DNA of 64,000 nucleotides, from contig CM059621.1 in the NCBI GenBank assembly GCA_030435675.1, positions 4,588,001 through 4,652,000 on the forward strand, in the 5' to 3' direction. Below are positions 1 to 10,795 of this stretch, piece by piece. Below the pieces are notes generated by a model, which made no database searches, was not told the origin of the DNA, and saw nothing but the letters and a program-made list of their open reading frames with translations. The stretch is from Steinernema hermaphroditum. Lineage: Eukaryota > Nematoda > Chromadorea > Rhabditida > Steinernematidae. Each line of letters opens with the position of its first letter. Positions within the stretch are counted from its first letter, which is position 1. The position numbers were made by a program, and so were the translations under genes.

Positions 1-42
1 GTCTTTAGCTTGCCCTCCACCTGCATAAAATAATTATTCTAG

Positions 43-1889
43 GAAATCACTATGGATGGTATAAACACAACGGCGTAGTTGCTTCTTCGGTCGCTCCCGT
101 CGTCCAGAAAGCATCGAAGAACCCCTTCCTTGGACATGGAATTGCCACTATACTTCCGGTCGTGCACAGTGTGAAACAGGTAGTACCTACAGTAGGAAAG
201 ATTTCCGCCGTTTCCAAGCCGTTCCATTCAAAAGAAGAGATTGTGAGCAAAGCACCAGCATACAAGAAAGCTTCTTCCAGCGAGAAACACTTCGGTGGGT
301 ACATTTGATAACTGAAGTCAATTTAAAAACGGTTAATAAGTGACTTGCTAAGACCCGAACGTTGTCCTGGCGATTCTGATAATCCACAATTCGAAGATCT
401 CGCTAATGATTCTCTAATGCAAATCGGTCCCCGGAACGATGCGATACGATACATGAAATGCCTTCACTGGTTCCTATGCAGATCAGGGAATTGCGACCAT
501 TTAGAAAAATTCGCTTCTTCGATCGGCCCCCAGATTCCACAGGCACCGAAAAATACTTCATTGGATAACAAGATCGATCTCGTCGTGTCAACGAAGAACC
601 CCTTTATTAGATATGGAATTACCACAGGATTTCCGGTCATGACCAGTGAGAAACCGAATGTGCCTACAGTAGGAAAGATTTCCGCCGCTTCCAAGCCGTT
701 CCATTCAAAAGAGGAGTTTGTGAGCAAAGCACCAGCATACAAGAAAGCTTCTTCGAGCGAGGAACACTTCGGTGGGTTTATTTGAAAACTGAAGTCAAAT
801 AAGTGACTTCCCAAGATCAGAATCTTGTTCTGGAGACTCTGATGATCCGAATTTCTAGGACATCGCTAAAAGCAAAAGCGATATGCGTTCACTGATTCTT
901 ATACGATGCATATCAGAATTGCGGCCATTTAGAAACATTCGCTTCTTCGATCGGCCCCCAGATTCCACAGGCACCGAAAAATGCTTCATTGGATAACAAG
1001 ATTGCGACAGGCTTCCCACACGTCTCAAAGGTCGCATCCTCAATTTCTCCCTACATTCCGAAAGCTCTGGATAGCGCTGCATTCAGCAAGAAACCGTCTG
1101 AGCTTGTCACGGACAGAGCCCCCATTTATCGTTCCACTTCTCATGAAATTGTGAGCAAATCGCCAAAAGTGGATGGACATTCCTCAGGAGAAAAAAGCAT
1201 CGGTGAGCTAACCTCGAAATACATACATTTAACCAGAGTATTTAGAGTCTAAGAAGGCAAACATTCACACACACAAAATCCGTAATGATAGTTCTTCCGA
1301 AGAAGCTGGACCTAAACCTAAGAACCATGAACACAGCCCGAAGAGTCAAGAGAAGAAGGGTAAGCACAGCGCCGAGAAGCACGAGAACGGTTTCCCCAAG
1401 AGAATCAAGCGCTCGAACATCCATAACAGCTTCGAAACCGGTAGGCTTTATTATGTGGAAAATGCGATATACTTGACCATTCTTCAGCTTATGACAAATT
1501 CCTTGAAGACAAGCATCGTCGTGACAAGCATTCTAAAGAAAACAAGAGCCACGAGAGTCACGAAGGTAAACGACTTTGGCAATGACACATTGCTCTTGAT
1601 CTCAGGTCGTACAAATTCGACTTTCGCTTCCCATTCCAACGAAGAACACAAAAAGTCTTCTTACGAAGAATCGAAAGAGAGAAAGAAGGTTGGTGGACAG
1701 GTCATCTTCAGGAAGAATACTGATGGATCATTCAAGGAGAACGGCGAAAGTAATAATGCCCTATTCCACCTCATTTAATCTTTACTCATAGTGTTTGGTG
1801 CTTCTCCTGCTCCGCACATTGTCAAGTCGAAGATACACGAGCAGAAGATTAAGGAAGAACGCCATGGAAAGAAGTCCCACGAACAGTAA
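43..1889 (+). CDS. Secreted-family K/H/S-rich protein, member 1 (5' truncated by window edge)
   Basis: I read seven exons: 43-294, 505-771, 933-1202, 1246-1440, 1488-1565, 1606-1749, 1792-1889. All junctions are phase 1 and GT-AG, and together give about 433 residues in one open frame, so the gene is probably real although no single ORF shows it. The first exon begins with NHYGWYKHNG, matching NHYGQLKHKN in the minus gene at 9892-10713; the start codon and signal peptide must lie to the left of the window. Exons 1-3 are related copies (they share FHSKEE and SKAPAYKKASSSE). The last exons are rich in Lys, His, Ser and Glu and end HGKKSHEQ, like the 9892 paralog. An AATAAA follows at 1941. No known domain is recognised; the function is unknown. 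The family is judged secreted from the signal peptides of its paralogs. Confidence 0.7.
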
Positions 1890-1940
1890 CCCTATACTGT
1901 CGTCTGATCAATGATTAATATTAATACTAATAATGACAAC

Positions 1941-1946
1941 AATAAA
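1941..1946 (+). terminator. Polyadenylation signal of the first gene
   Basis: AATAAA lies 52 bases after the TAA of the K/H/S-rich gene ending at 1889. Confidence 0.6.
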
Positions 1947-1949
1947 TTA

Positions 1950-3045
1950 TTGCAGCGATTTCAAACTTCCCATTGAGTATAGGCTGTCCAATTAAAAATG
2001 TATCGCGTTAAACATCCTATGAATTCGAGTGTTGAAACTGCGCTATTTATCGACTTTATATACTTGAATCGACGGCTTCTGACGTGCAACGTGTCATGCA
2101 TAAGCACATAGAAGAACAGTATCCATAATTGCCTCTCTTCTTTGTTCGGCGTAATGTTGGAGCTGTAGACGGCAATTAGTTGTTAGTTTGCCGAATCCAG
2201 TCGAAGCACGGCAGAGGGGCACAGCGAATTCGGTTCGTTTTCGGATCTTATCTTCGGTTCGTTAGAGATTCGGCTGCTTCTAAGGGAAGAGATTAATCCC
2301 CAGTAGGCACAGCGATGTGGCACAGCGGGTGAAGTGGAATCCCATCATCCGAGCAGATGGCGATACGGGCTTCAGTGGTTCAGCGAGACGGAGGATGGAG
2401 TCTTGATTTCTAGGCTTCTAGATAGGACGCTCCGAGCCGCCATGAAGGTGAAGGACATCGCAGCAACAGAACGAAAAAAGACGAAAGAAGATGACATGAA
2501 AAAGGTGAGGACGATCGCCGAATGGAGCCCCCCCCCCTCCCAGAAGAAGAACCTCTTGGCAGACCGTAGATTGCGAGGCGAATTCAAGATAACGACGGTG
2601 ACGCAAAACTGGCACCTGATTTTGCGACTTCCGCCACATAAAGAGACAGCTGCCCATCTAGTCCGTTCTTATTGAACCGTTGTCCTTTTTGTTTATTTCA
2701 ATCAAAATAATATTTTCATCCAATAACAACAACATTTAGGTGTTGAGTCATTTGAGTCCCGAACATAGACCACTGACCAAATCAGAGATGCCGGCTCAGG
2801 TTGATTTCGCAATCGGGTGAGGATTGAGACGTGTTGAGAATTTGAGAAGAAGTGAGACGCAATCTCGGGCTCGCGGCTCAGCTCACTTGGGCGGGTAAAC
2901 GTCGTTTTTCTCATTTCATTCTGCATCACAAATGCCACTATTCTACGTCCACTCGCTCTCTTGGAAGTTCGCCGAATGAGATGAGTGAGCGGTCATTCAC
3001 TGTTTCGCCTGTTTTTCTGTTTTCTTGACTATAGTTATCTTAACG
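1950..3045. other. Intergenic stretch without a supported gene
   Basis: One open frame at 2334-2675 (+) has no recognisable domain and no splice or signal-peptide support. I see only low-complexity C and A runs and no structured repeat here. Confidence 0.5.
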
Positions 3046-3048
3046 TTG

Positions 3049-3162
3049 TTGGGTAGTAGTCCCCCTTCGACATCTAGACTGACTAGACTCCCTTTTGTGT
3101 CTACGATTGTACATATAAAGGATGTGATTGTTGATAAAGATGAACCCCACGAGACCGGTCGA
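3049..3162. repeat. Dispersed repeat, copy A (intact)
   Basis: This stretch (gggtagtagtc...gaccggtcg) recurs at 3476-3543 plus 4399-4441. There the second copy is split by the TA-flanked element at 3544-4396, so copy A shows the empty-site arrangement. Confidence 0.6.
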
Positions 3163-3543
3163 CGACTCCAGAAAACCGAGCGAAGCGGAAGGAAGACGAT
3201 CCACAGCAAAGTACTACCTAAAAGGCAAAAGGGTTGCCAGTAAGCCCAGCCATGGAGAGCCAAAAAAACAGAAGGGATCGGAGAGGTATCCCGTAAAACC
3301 CAAGATGACCGGATGCACATCAATCGATGGAGCAGAGCAGAACCGGAAGAATAAAGCGACTCACGCCGTATGGAGGCATGAAGGTTGAGGGTACAAATCC
3401 CCGTAATTGACCGAAACGGTTAAGGGAAATCTACACTCCTAGAAGAAGGAGGAAGGGGAAGACGAACAGGGGGGGGGGGTAGTAGTCTCCCTTCAGCGTC
3501 TAGACTAACTAGACGTCCTTTTGTGTCTACGATTTTAGATATA

Positions 3544-4396
3544 TGGTCGGGGTAATTTCAATGGGTTTGCAAGGTCCTCGTGGTGGGACCACCAAAATAC
3601 CGTAATTTTGCGATGTGCCCGACATTTACAAGGGAGATTGCAGACTTTCTAACTTGTTTCGTTGATTTTGCGCGATCTAGGATGTTTTGCAGAAATTCCT
3701 ACTATGATTTTGTAGAGAATTGAACGCCGCGTCGAATGATATATGGCTTGCACCTCAACACTCGCTCCACGCGCCAGAATTAAACGATTTATGAAACAGA
3801 CCACCAGTCTAAGTCAATTTAACAGCATACTGCACTACTGCACGCTGGTTATTCATCAGTGTCACCACTATCAAAGTCGTTTGTGCTACCATCTGAGTTC
3901 CTATGCACTGTAGCGCTTGTTAAGGAACCAATTTTGCATCATTGAAGCTTGAAGGTGAAATTACTGGTAAAATTCAGACGTTCGCTCCTAGCAAAGAGAG
4001 CCTGTAGTAATCATGGTTTTTTCCTGATTCCATACGCATTTTGAAGCGTCGTGGGTCGTGTATCAGCTCTGAAAGGCTTAAAAGCTAAAACAGTGCGTGT
4101 GTGTCATGTGAAAAAGGCGCCTCAGGTCACATTAGATGGTACTAAAATAATAATCGCTTAATAACTCCACGCACGCGCCACCAAATTGCACAAACTAGGG
4201 CTCATTCGAACGAGCAAGTTCCCCTCTTCAAATTCATAGTTCACTTTCCCTAGATAACCTCTCGTTCTAGAGTTACGCAGCATTCTCTGACACGACTCAA
4301 AGATTCAATGGCGAAACGCCAAAATCAGAGTGTGACGTTTCCTACAAACGCACTTTTCGTGTCAGGAGCCTTGACCCATTGAAATTACCCCGACCA
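3544..4396. mobile_element. MITE with about 23-bp perfect terminal inverted repeats and TA target duplication
   Basis: The left end tggtcggggtaatttcaatg is matched by its exact reverse complement at the right end (about 4374-4396). The element is flanked by TA at 3542-3543 and 4397-4398. It splits a repeat whose unsplit copy sits at 3049-3162, which confirms both ends. Length is 853 bp and no coding potential is seen. TA duplication and noncoding length fit a non-autonomous Tc1/mariner-type element; the family name is not known to me. Confidence 0.8.
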
Positions 4397-4478
4397 TAAG
4401 GGATGTGATTGTTGATAAAGATGAGCCCCACTAGACCGGTCGTTCCGCACATGCCAACAAACGTAAATTTCTATGGTG

Positions 4479-5887
4479 TTAGGTTGGGGAATAAGTTCGT
4501 GCGGTTTTTTAATCTGCGCTTTTTCAGTATTTTTTTTTGTTGTACCGCAGATTGTGACATACTGTTTGAAAGAGCTATCTGTGCTCTACAAAAGCGCGGT
4601 GACACTTTTTATTTTATAGCCGCACTGTGCCTGAATTTCAAGATATTGAGATGGAGTTTCCAGGAGGTAAAAAGCACCATTTACGACAGGTAATATTCGT
4701 CATCTTCGGTTCGGCTGGCTCGTGTCACTCAGTCTCACTCGTGTCACGGTGGTGAGCGGTCGGTCCCTCCGGTCGCTCTTTGAGCGTCTGGTTGGTCTGA
4801 TGGCAAACCCTATGGCATCTGTGAGTTTTCCGGCTTCCAGAGGGAATTGGGACACCCGGAAGCCGTAGTCCCACCACCGCTGATAACAAGATGTCCGACG
4901 CCAGGAATCCAGCTGCGTGAGAAGTCACCCGGAAGGTCGCCGACGCTCTGAGGACGCCACCACCAGCGAAGACGCAACACCCGGACCACGGAATCATCTC
5001 TCCGAAGCAGATGCGAGCTCAGAAGCCTCCTCTGTGCCGCAAACGCCCCGAAAAGAAATATTCCGTCACCGTTTCTGGATTTTCGCCGATTCGCAGATGC
5101 CCCATGAAGCGCGCCGTCTACGACCGGTTCGACGACTACACCACACCAGGGATGAAGCTGGCTGCAAAGTGATATCCTCTGTTGTCTATTTCCGGTGTCG
5201 TGCAAGGCGCAATGCCTTGGATTCACGAAATAAAGTAAAGTAAAGTAAAGTAAATATTCGTCACCTCCCCCTCATCGAGGAATACGTGTATTCAAGCGTA
5301 GTTTTTTGTGTAGGATTGTAAAGGGCAGTCAGAAGTGGTGCCTGGACGTCAATAAAGATCAAACGAAACAATGGGCGGCTCCAGGAGACCTGGTCCATAG
5401 CGAAGCAGTCTACAACACCTACAACACCGACACCTGCACACCGGCCAGCCAAAGCGCGTGATCAACGCAATCCAGCAGAAAAAAGTCGAATCATGAAGCC
5501 CAAGTCACCCTGTTGCCCGACAGCGCACCCCCCAAAATTGAAAAAGTGGTCAAGACCGCACTCGAACAGCAGAAGTGGGAGATTGTTGCACACCCACCGT
5601 ATTCTCCAGCACCAACGAACTGTCATCTGTTCCTCTCGCTATCAAATCATATGATGGGTGTTTCGTTCGAAAATTACGAAGCACTCCAAAGTTGGATCAA
5701 CGATTTCTTTGACTCCAGACCTGCCGATTTTTAGAGAATAGAAATCGATTAACTGGTGGACCGGTGGGAGCAGGTCGTGGACAACAACGGTGAATATATT
5801 ATTGATTAATGCCTTATTATTATTGTTCCATAAAAGTTCGTTTTTTGATCGACAAAAAGAACCGCACGAACTTATTCCCCAACCCAA
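4479..5887 (+). mobile_element. Degenerate mariner transposon, itself interrupted by a retroposon
   Basis: The ends are inverted copies (ttaggttggggaataagttc on the left; reverse complement of ttgggttggggaataagttc on the right), the classic mariner terminus, with TA after the right end. Coding remnants on + run from about 4540-4690 to 5300-5810: PHPPYSPAPTNCHLF, FFDSRPADF and a VVDNNGEYIID terminus match the C-terminal part of mariner transposases. The aspartate region is decayed (LLPDSAPP) and there are stops, so the element is dead. A 550-bp retroposon (4703-5252) sits inside it. A fragment of the same mariner occurs on the minus strand near 62795-62900. Confidence 0.85.
4703..5252 (+). mobile_element. 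Retroposon family R1, copy 1 (nested in mariner)
   Basis: The target duplication aatattcgtca is present at 4692-4702 and 5253-5263. The 3' end is a short-period tail of AAAGT units after cgaaat. The body shares with the copy at 8389-9005 the GAGCGGTCG and CCGGCTCCCAGA/CCGGAAGCCGTAGT motifs. I see no convincing protein, so this looks like a non-autonomous, LINE-mobilised element. Confidence 0.7.
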
Positions 5888-6129
5888 TACATACATAGGA
5901 CATGCTGCTTTGCTTCACATCTGCACAGCATGGCATGAATCTCCATTTACAAGGGAATCACTCTAACTGTCCTCTTTCACCCAAGAAATGTCAATACTCC
6001 ATCAAATTCCACACTTTGTGTGTCGACTACCCTCACAATATCAAAGTTCACTCACAGTGATTTACTCACATGTTTATTTCGATTAGTGTCAACCGGTCAT
6101 TTCGTATCGGGTAAGAATTCAGATGAATT

Positions 6130-6565
6130 TTACTGTTCATTTTCGACCTTGATGGTTTCAGTGGAATTGGTGTTATGAATTTCGATTGCTTCGGAAGGAG
6201 CATCACTGATGGACTCGGACGTGAAGTCTAGGAATACTATGCATCTAGTAATATTTATGGGGTCTTCTTACCGATAGGATCTAAAGTGGTGACAGGTATT
6301 GTGATACGTGTAGGCTCGGGATGATCACGAGCCACTGGATCTGTAGCTATGGGCTGAGAGCCGAATCGATGCTTGAACCATCCGAAGTGCTTGGCGAAGA
6401 AGCCTACGAAATTTGTGTTTAAATTACATATACGCAAAATCATCCATACCGTCATCTCTCGGTTCGCTCTCAGCATAGGCAGACACAGCCAGAAGCACCT
6501 GAAGAAGAGGGAAACATGAAAGTCTTGATTGAAGAACCCACCGAAAGAAGAACGAAGCGATACAT
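6130..6565 (-). CDS. Small secreted protein of the MYR-family (member 2, short paralog)
   Basis: Four exons on the minus strand: 6542-6565, 6450-6498, 6272-6403, 6130-6227, giving 100 residues. The start is the ATG in the conserved context CAACCGATC-ATG-TATCGC shared by three genes here. The N-terminus MYRFVLLSVLLAVSAYAES is a signal peptide. The mature part begins FFAKHFGWFKHRFGSQP and is 90% like the neighbour at 6901-7575; the tail is short (IKVENEQ). It lacks the last coding exon of its neighbour. A polyadenylation signal (reverse complement at 6073-6078) follows. No known domain; function unknown. It lies head-to-head with its inverted duplicate. Confidence 0.75.
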
Positions 6566-6792
6566 GATCGGTTGAAAAAGTGAAGATCCACTGTCTGTCG
6601 ACTCTTTTTATGCCGATTTTTTGGTGGGCTGTCGTTATTTGCCACATCTAGCAAAATACTTTAGTTTACGTAAACGACGTGGACGACGGCAAAAACTTTC
6701 GTGCTTGTTTTTTTCAGTGACAAGGATCACAGAACGGCTCACCTCTCACTGTATCATCAAAGATCAGAAAGGATTGCGCTATTTTTGTGTTA

Positions 6793-6805
6793 TTTTCCAC
6801 GTCAG
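6793..6805. promoter_or_regulatory. Shared upstream box TTTTCCACGTCAG
   Basis: The same 13 bases occur at 10796-10808, upstream of the third paralog with a complete 5' end (9892-10713). The core TGACGTGG (reverse strand) resembles a bZIP/CRE-type site. Here it lies between the two divergent genes, about 95 bp upstream of the + gene. Function is inferred. Confidence 0.35.
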
Positions 6806-6854
6806 TTGACAGCTACACTGTGACAAACAACGATAGTCCACCCAAAAAATCGGC

Positions 6855-6861
6855 ATAAATA
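6855..6861 (+). promoter_or_regulatory. TATA-like box of the 6901 gene
   Basis: ATAAATA lies 40 bp before the ATG. The inverted paralog has the equivalent ATAAAAA at the mirrored position near 6605-6611. Confidence 0.45.
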
Positions 6862-6900
6862 GAGTCCACAGACAATGGATCTTCACTTTTTCAACCGATC

Positions 6901-7575
6901 ATGTATCGCGTCGTTCTTCTTTCGGTGAGTTCTTCAATCAAGACTTTCATTTTAACCTCTTCTTCAGGTGGTTCTGGCTGTTTCCGTCTACGCCGAGAGT
7001 GAGCCGAAGGATGACGGTACGGCTGACTTTAGGTATATCTGATTTAAACGCATGTTCTGTAGGCTTCTTCGCCAAGCACTTCGGATGGTTCAAGCATCGA
7101 TTCGGCTCTCAGCCTATTGCTACAGACCCAGTGGCTCCTGTACATCCCGAGCCTACACGTATCACATTGCCTGCGAGCAGTTTGGATCCTATCGGTAAGG
7201 AAAGCACCAGGGCGATCTGAGCGGCATTGAGTTTCCAGAATTCGCGTCCAGTGATGCTCCTTCGGATCCCGTCCAAGTTTTTAACAATAACTCCACTGAG
7301 GACATCGAAGATGATGAAGAGAACAGTCGAGTCAAGAGATCTGTTAAGTTGCATGTCCTCCATGAGGCATCTACCAAGTCACCGGAAGTAACTGTGATCA
7401 AATCAAGAGTCATCGTTGAAGGTATACATCTCTCACGTTGTGGGCGAACTAAACTGAACCTTAAGGTCCCGTTCATGCTGCATTTGTGATCCCGAAAAAG
7501 GCGCCCAAGAGTGACGAGGAGAAGAACAAGGAACATCATGAAATCAAGAAGAACTCTCATTCCAAAGAGCACTAA
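6901..7575 (+). CDS. Small secreted protein of the MYR-family (member 3)
   Basis: Five exons: 6901-6924, 6968-7016, 7063-7194, 7239-7421, 7466-7575, giving 165 residues in one frame. The last intron ends in the unusual acceptor CTTAAG. A signal peptide (MYRVVLLSVVLAVSVYAES) is followed by FFAKHFGWFKHRFGSQP. A possible proprotein convertase site RVKRS lies mid-protein, and the tail is Lys/His/Ser-rich, ending KKNSHSKEH. AATAAA is present at 7629-7634. It shares its start context with the genes at 6130-6565 and 9892-10713, and its tail style with the first gene of the window. The role is unknown; a secreted, possibly processed product is inferred. Confidence 0.8.
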
Positions 7576-7701
7576 AGATCGTTGATGTTCTTATTCGTGA
7601 TACGAAATGATCGGTTGACACTGACTGAAATAAATAAGTGAGCATCCAACGAGCAACGAGTTTATTAAAGTGCATCAATTTTTAAACAAGACGCACTCGG
7701 T

Positions 7702-9386
7702 TCACTCTCTTCTGTCCTGGTTCGGAAGGCCATAGAGTGAGAAAATCTTATTTTTAGCAAACTTAACTGACTCTATTCTTAGGATACTAGCCATTCCATT
7801 TCTAATTGGCCGATGAGTGCATCCGTAAATGGCTACATTGACGACCGAGTTCATCGCGTCAAGATATCCAATGGAGCTAGTGATCACAGAGATGTCGCAG
7901 TGCGACCCTGTCCAGCGATGAACGGTTGTTATGAATTTCGGGAGACACCAGCATATCAAGTAGGCGAGCACCACCAAAACCAAAGTGCGGGCGATCCGAC
8001 GTTCACGGTATACGGTAGGAAGACTCATTTTCTTCATGGTTGCCCAATAACTGAGAAAGGTGAACGCGTAGGCCACTGAAAATGAGAGTCTAGTGAGTGA
8101 CTATTAATGTGCACTGCTTACCTAGTATGGTAGCGCTGAAAAATGTAGTCATGCAGCTGTAATATTCCCGGTACAGCGCGGACCATCCCAACGTAATATA
8201 GCAGCTTCTAATCGAAGTAGGTGCGCTGCCGTCGAGTCCTATAAGTGCGCACAGAGAGGCCACCAATGCAGAAGAGATGCAAGCGAGCGCTCTGATCCAT
8301 ATGAACCTCATGCTGTTCTGAAAAGTAGGTGTTATTAAATGTTTTGAGAAGAGAACAGACTAGCATTTTCGATGCATACAAACTTCTCGGGCTTTCATTT
8401 GTGTTCCCAGTGATCGGTCGGGTCGTCCACTCGCTCTTTCTGAGGCTGTCTGGGGCCGACTGAGTTGAGTGAGCGGTCGTTTTCGGCCGTCATTGTTGGT
8501 TGCATAGTGATCGCCCCGGCTCCCAGAAGGCCTGGAACACCAGGGAGCCGTAGTTCCAACGTCTTGCCAAGAAGCCCGTCACTGCCGCCCGACTCCACCC
8601 GCGCCGCCAGAGAAGCCGAAGAAGCGTTACAACTCCGAAGTCTGTGCCGCCAGCTGCCTTGATGGTTCCCGGTTTGCCCGTTGTGCTCCACCGACGCGTT
8701 TCGCCCAGATGCCGTTCTTCGCCCGTGCTGCCCGCGGAAGCCGCCGAAGAAGCTTCTCAACTCCGACGTCCGCGCTGCCACCCGAGCTGAAGATGGGCTT
8801 GCTGTGTTCCACCGTCTCCGGGGTCAACTTTTCGCCTCTCTGATGCCCGCGCACACTGATGGGATCGTCGCCTTCTACTCTGATGCTGTGCCCTGCGCCG
8901 AAGCCAGAAGACCGACGACTACGGAGTGACAATGTGGTTTTTGTGCATATATATGACGTCTCGCAAGGCGTAAGCCTTAGATACGAGAAATAAACTCGTA
9001 AAAAAACAAACTTCTCATGTAGATGAACCTGTCCACAGCTATGAGAAACATTATGAGCTGAGAGAGGTTTATTCCGAGAAGTAGGGCGAAGTCGAATGCG
9101 AAGCAGTTGATAGGAGTGACAGAGAAGAGGTTTGCGCTGTTCAGGAGGCACTGTACGACGCGGGAGCCGTTTCCGAAACCTAAAAGAGCGGCATTCGGTT
9201 TTAAAGAATGTATTCTCTACCGATGAAGAAGTCGCCAAGAGCCAACAGAAGGAGCAGCACATTGAATCCATCTTTCAATGCAGTCTTATTTCTTATGATG
9301 ATGAGTATTACGAGACCATTACCCAAGGTCGACAAAATGCACATAACGGAACGAATGATAATACTTCTGGTCTGTTCAGTTAACAT
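7702..9386 (-). pseudogene. Srsx-like seven-transmembrane chemoreceptor with a retroposon inside a coding exon
   Basis: Minus-strand exons: 9221-9386 (TM1-2), 9006-9179 continuing at 8361-8388 (TM3 and the DRF motif, matching the family's DRY), 8122-8317 (TM4-5), 7702-8075 (TM5-7, with NSVVNVAIYGCTHRPIR at the TM7 end). Start at MLTEQTRS; stop at 7702-7704. All junction phases agree once the insert is removed. A 617-bp retroposon (8389-9005) with an 11-bp target duplication sits just after the DRF motif in MRSLY. Unless it is spliced out, it introduces a stop after about 20 codons. Everything else is undamaged, so the insertion is recent or is tolerated. The receptor class is judged from overall pattern, not a search. 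Confidence 0.7.
8389..9005 (+). mobile_element. Retroposon family R1, copy 2 (longest), inside a receptor exon
   Basis: The target duplication acaaacttctc flanks the element (8378-8388 and 9006-9016). The 3' end is GAAATAAACTCGT followed by an A run. The body is GC-rich relative to its surroundings. The copies at 15513-15940 and 4703-5252 share internal segments. No convincing reading frame runs along the element. Confidence 0.75.
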
Positions 9387-9891
9387 AGCTGACAAAGCTA
9401 GTGGATCTTATACCACAAACACAGCTTCAGTACGTGAATGACCTTAACACTCTGTTGTGATTGTAGCCTATTGTTTAAAGGAGAAAGTAGTGAAAGCTGC
9501 GCGTGGGGAACAGGCTTAATGAGACAACAAAGAAATCGAAATACAAAAACATAGGGTAATTGTTTTTGATGTTTGATTAAGCTATAAGTGGAAAAGGCAA
9601 TAGGTCTCATGAATTCTTTGTAATTGGGTGGAAAATAAATAGGTTATGTGAAACAATATTTATTTTAACAGTACTAACAAGATGTATCGCTATAGAACTT
9701 GTCTCTCATTACTTCTCACATCACATGGCATCGGACTTTTCGTGTTTTCTTCCTAAGCGAGACTACGGAAGTTCGCTGATACTTGCTCATAGAAAAAATT
9801 GTGCTACATCGCTTGGAACTGAGCATGCCAACATGTTTATTAGTCGTTTTGTCAACCGGTCATTGTATCACCCCAAAACGGGAGAAGAACA

Positions 9892-10713
9892 TCACTGCTC
9901 GTTGGAGCCCTGTCCGTGGGAGTGCTTCTTGCCGTGCTTCTCGGCGCTCTTCTTTCCCTTCTTGTGCTCGCCACTTTCCTTGCTCTTGTACTCTCCGGAG
10001 ATGGGGGAGCGAGAGGAGCCCTCGGCGATGATGGTGAAGTCGTCAACGGTCACTTCGCGGGATTCCGAGGACGATTTCTTGGGAATGGTGACGCCGATGG
10101 TGGCCTCGTGAGATTCGGAGGACGCCGCCTTGGAGACGGGGATCACGGAGAAGGCCTTGGCTTCCTGGCTGTGACTTTCGCGGCTCTTCAACTCCTCCGA
10201 CGAGGCGTTGTTGCGGCGTTCGTGTGAGCGGACAGAAGGGATGTGCTTGGGGTGTTCTGAAAACGAACGGCTCAGTCCTAGTTCCCTGAGAACTCTTGGC
10301 CTACTGCGTTCGCGGCTCTCGAACTCTTCGGAAGAGGCGTTCTTGAGGGCGACCGAAGGGAGAGCGCTGAATCCAGCGGTAACAGATTCAATGATATCCT
10401 CGGAGACGGGAGCTTCGGAGACGATCGGAGCCTCTGACGGGATTCCCTTCACGACCGGAATTTCGGTCACAACGGGGGCGACGGAAACGGTGGATTCCGC
10501 AGAGTTCTTGTGCTTCAGCTGTCCGTAGTGGTTGCCTGAAATTACTGTTGATTTTCCAGAGAGAAGGGGCTGCCCACCATTGTCGTGGCGACCTTGAGCT
10601 TTCGGGTTGTTACCTTGGGCGATGGCAGAAACAACGAGGAGAGCCTAGAAGAAGGTGATCAGTGGAGGGATAGATTGGATAGGACTGACCGACAGGAGGA
10701 CGACGCGATACAT
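9892..10713 (-). CDS. Secreted K/H/S-rich protein of the MYR-family (member 4)
   Basis: Minus-strand exons: 10690-10713, 10614-10644, 9892-10535, giving 232 residues. A further 48-nt intron (10257-10304, GT...TTTTCAG) would also keep frame and give 216. The second intron (78 nt) is itself in frame; its removal is supported by homology of the next exon (NHYGQLKHKN) to the first exon at 43. Signal peptide MYRVVLLSALLVVSAIAQ. The mature protein is rich in Ser, Glu and Lys, with repeated SSE(E/S) segments and the tail EKHGKKHSHGQGSNEQ. A TATA-like TTTAAAAGG lies about 40 bp upstream and a polyadenylation signal is at 9836-9841 (reverse). Function unknown. Confidence 0.8.
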
Positions 10714-10795
10714 GATCGGTTGAAGGAGTGAAGAGCCGTTGCCTAGCGGGTCCTTTTAAAGGGAACGTTTCATTAAAGGGGGCGTTGTGCAGTTG

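Larger units (their letters stand above)
6130..7210. repeat. Large inverted duplication of a whole gene
   Basis: The left arm (about 6130-6638) and the right arm (about 6825-7330) are inverted copies carrying the same exon 1 (24 nt), exon 2 (49 nt), exon 3 (132 nt) and promoter sequence. The spacer is about 185 bp. Similarity decays into exon 4. Confidence 0.8.

Noticed and set aside
2334..2675. 113-codon + frame
   Set aside because: No domain, contains a run of nine C, no splice or promoter support.
8627..9271. 214-codon minus frame across the retroposon and receptor exon
   Set aside because: It is in a different frame from the receptor and reads through the insert by chance.
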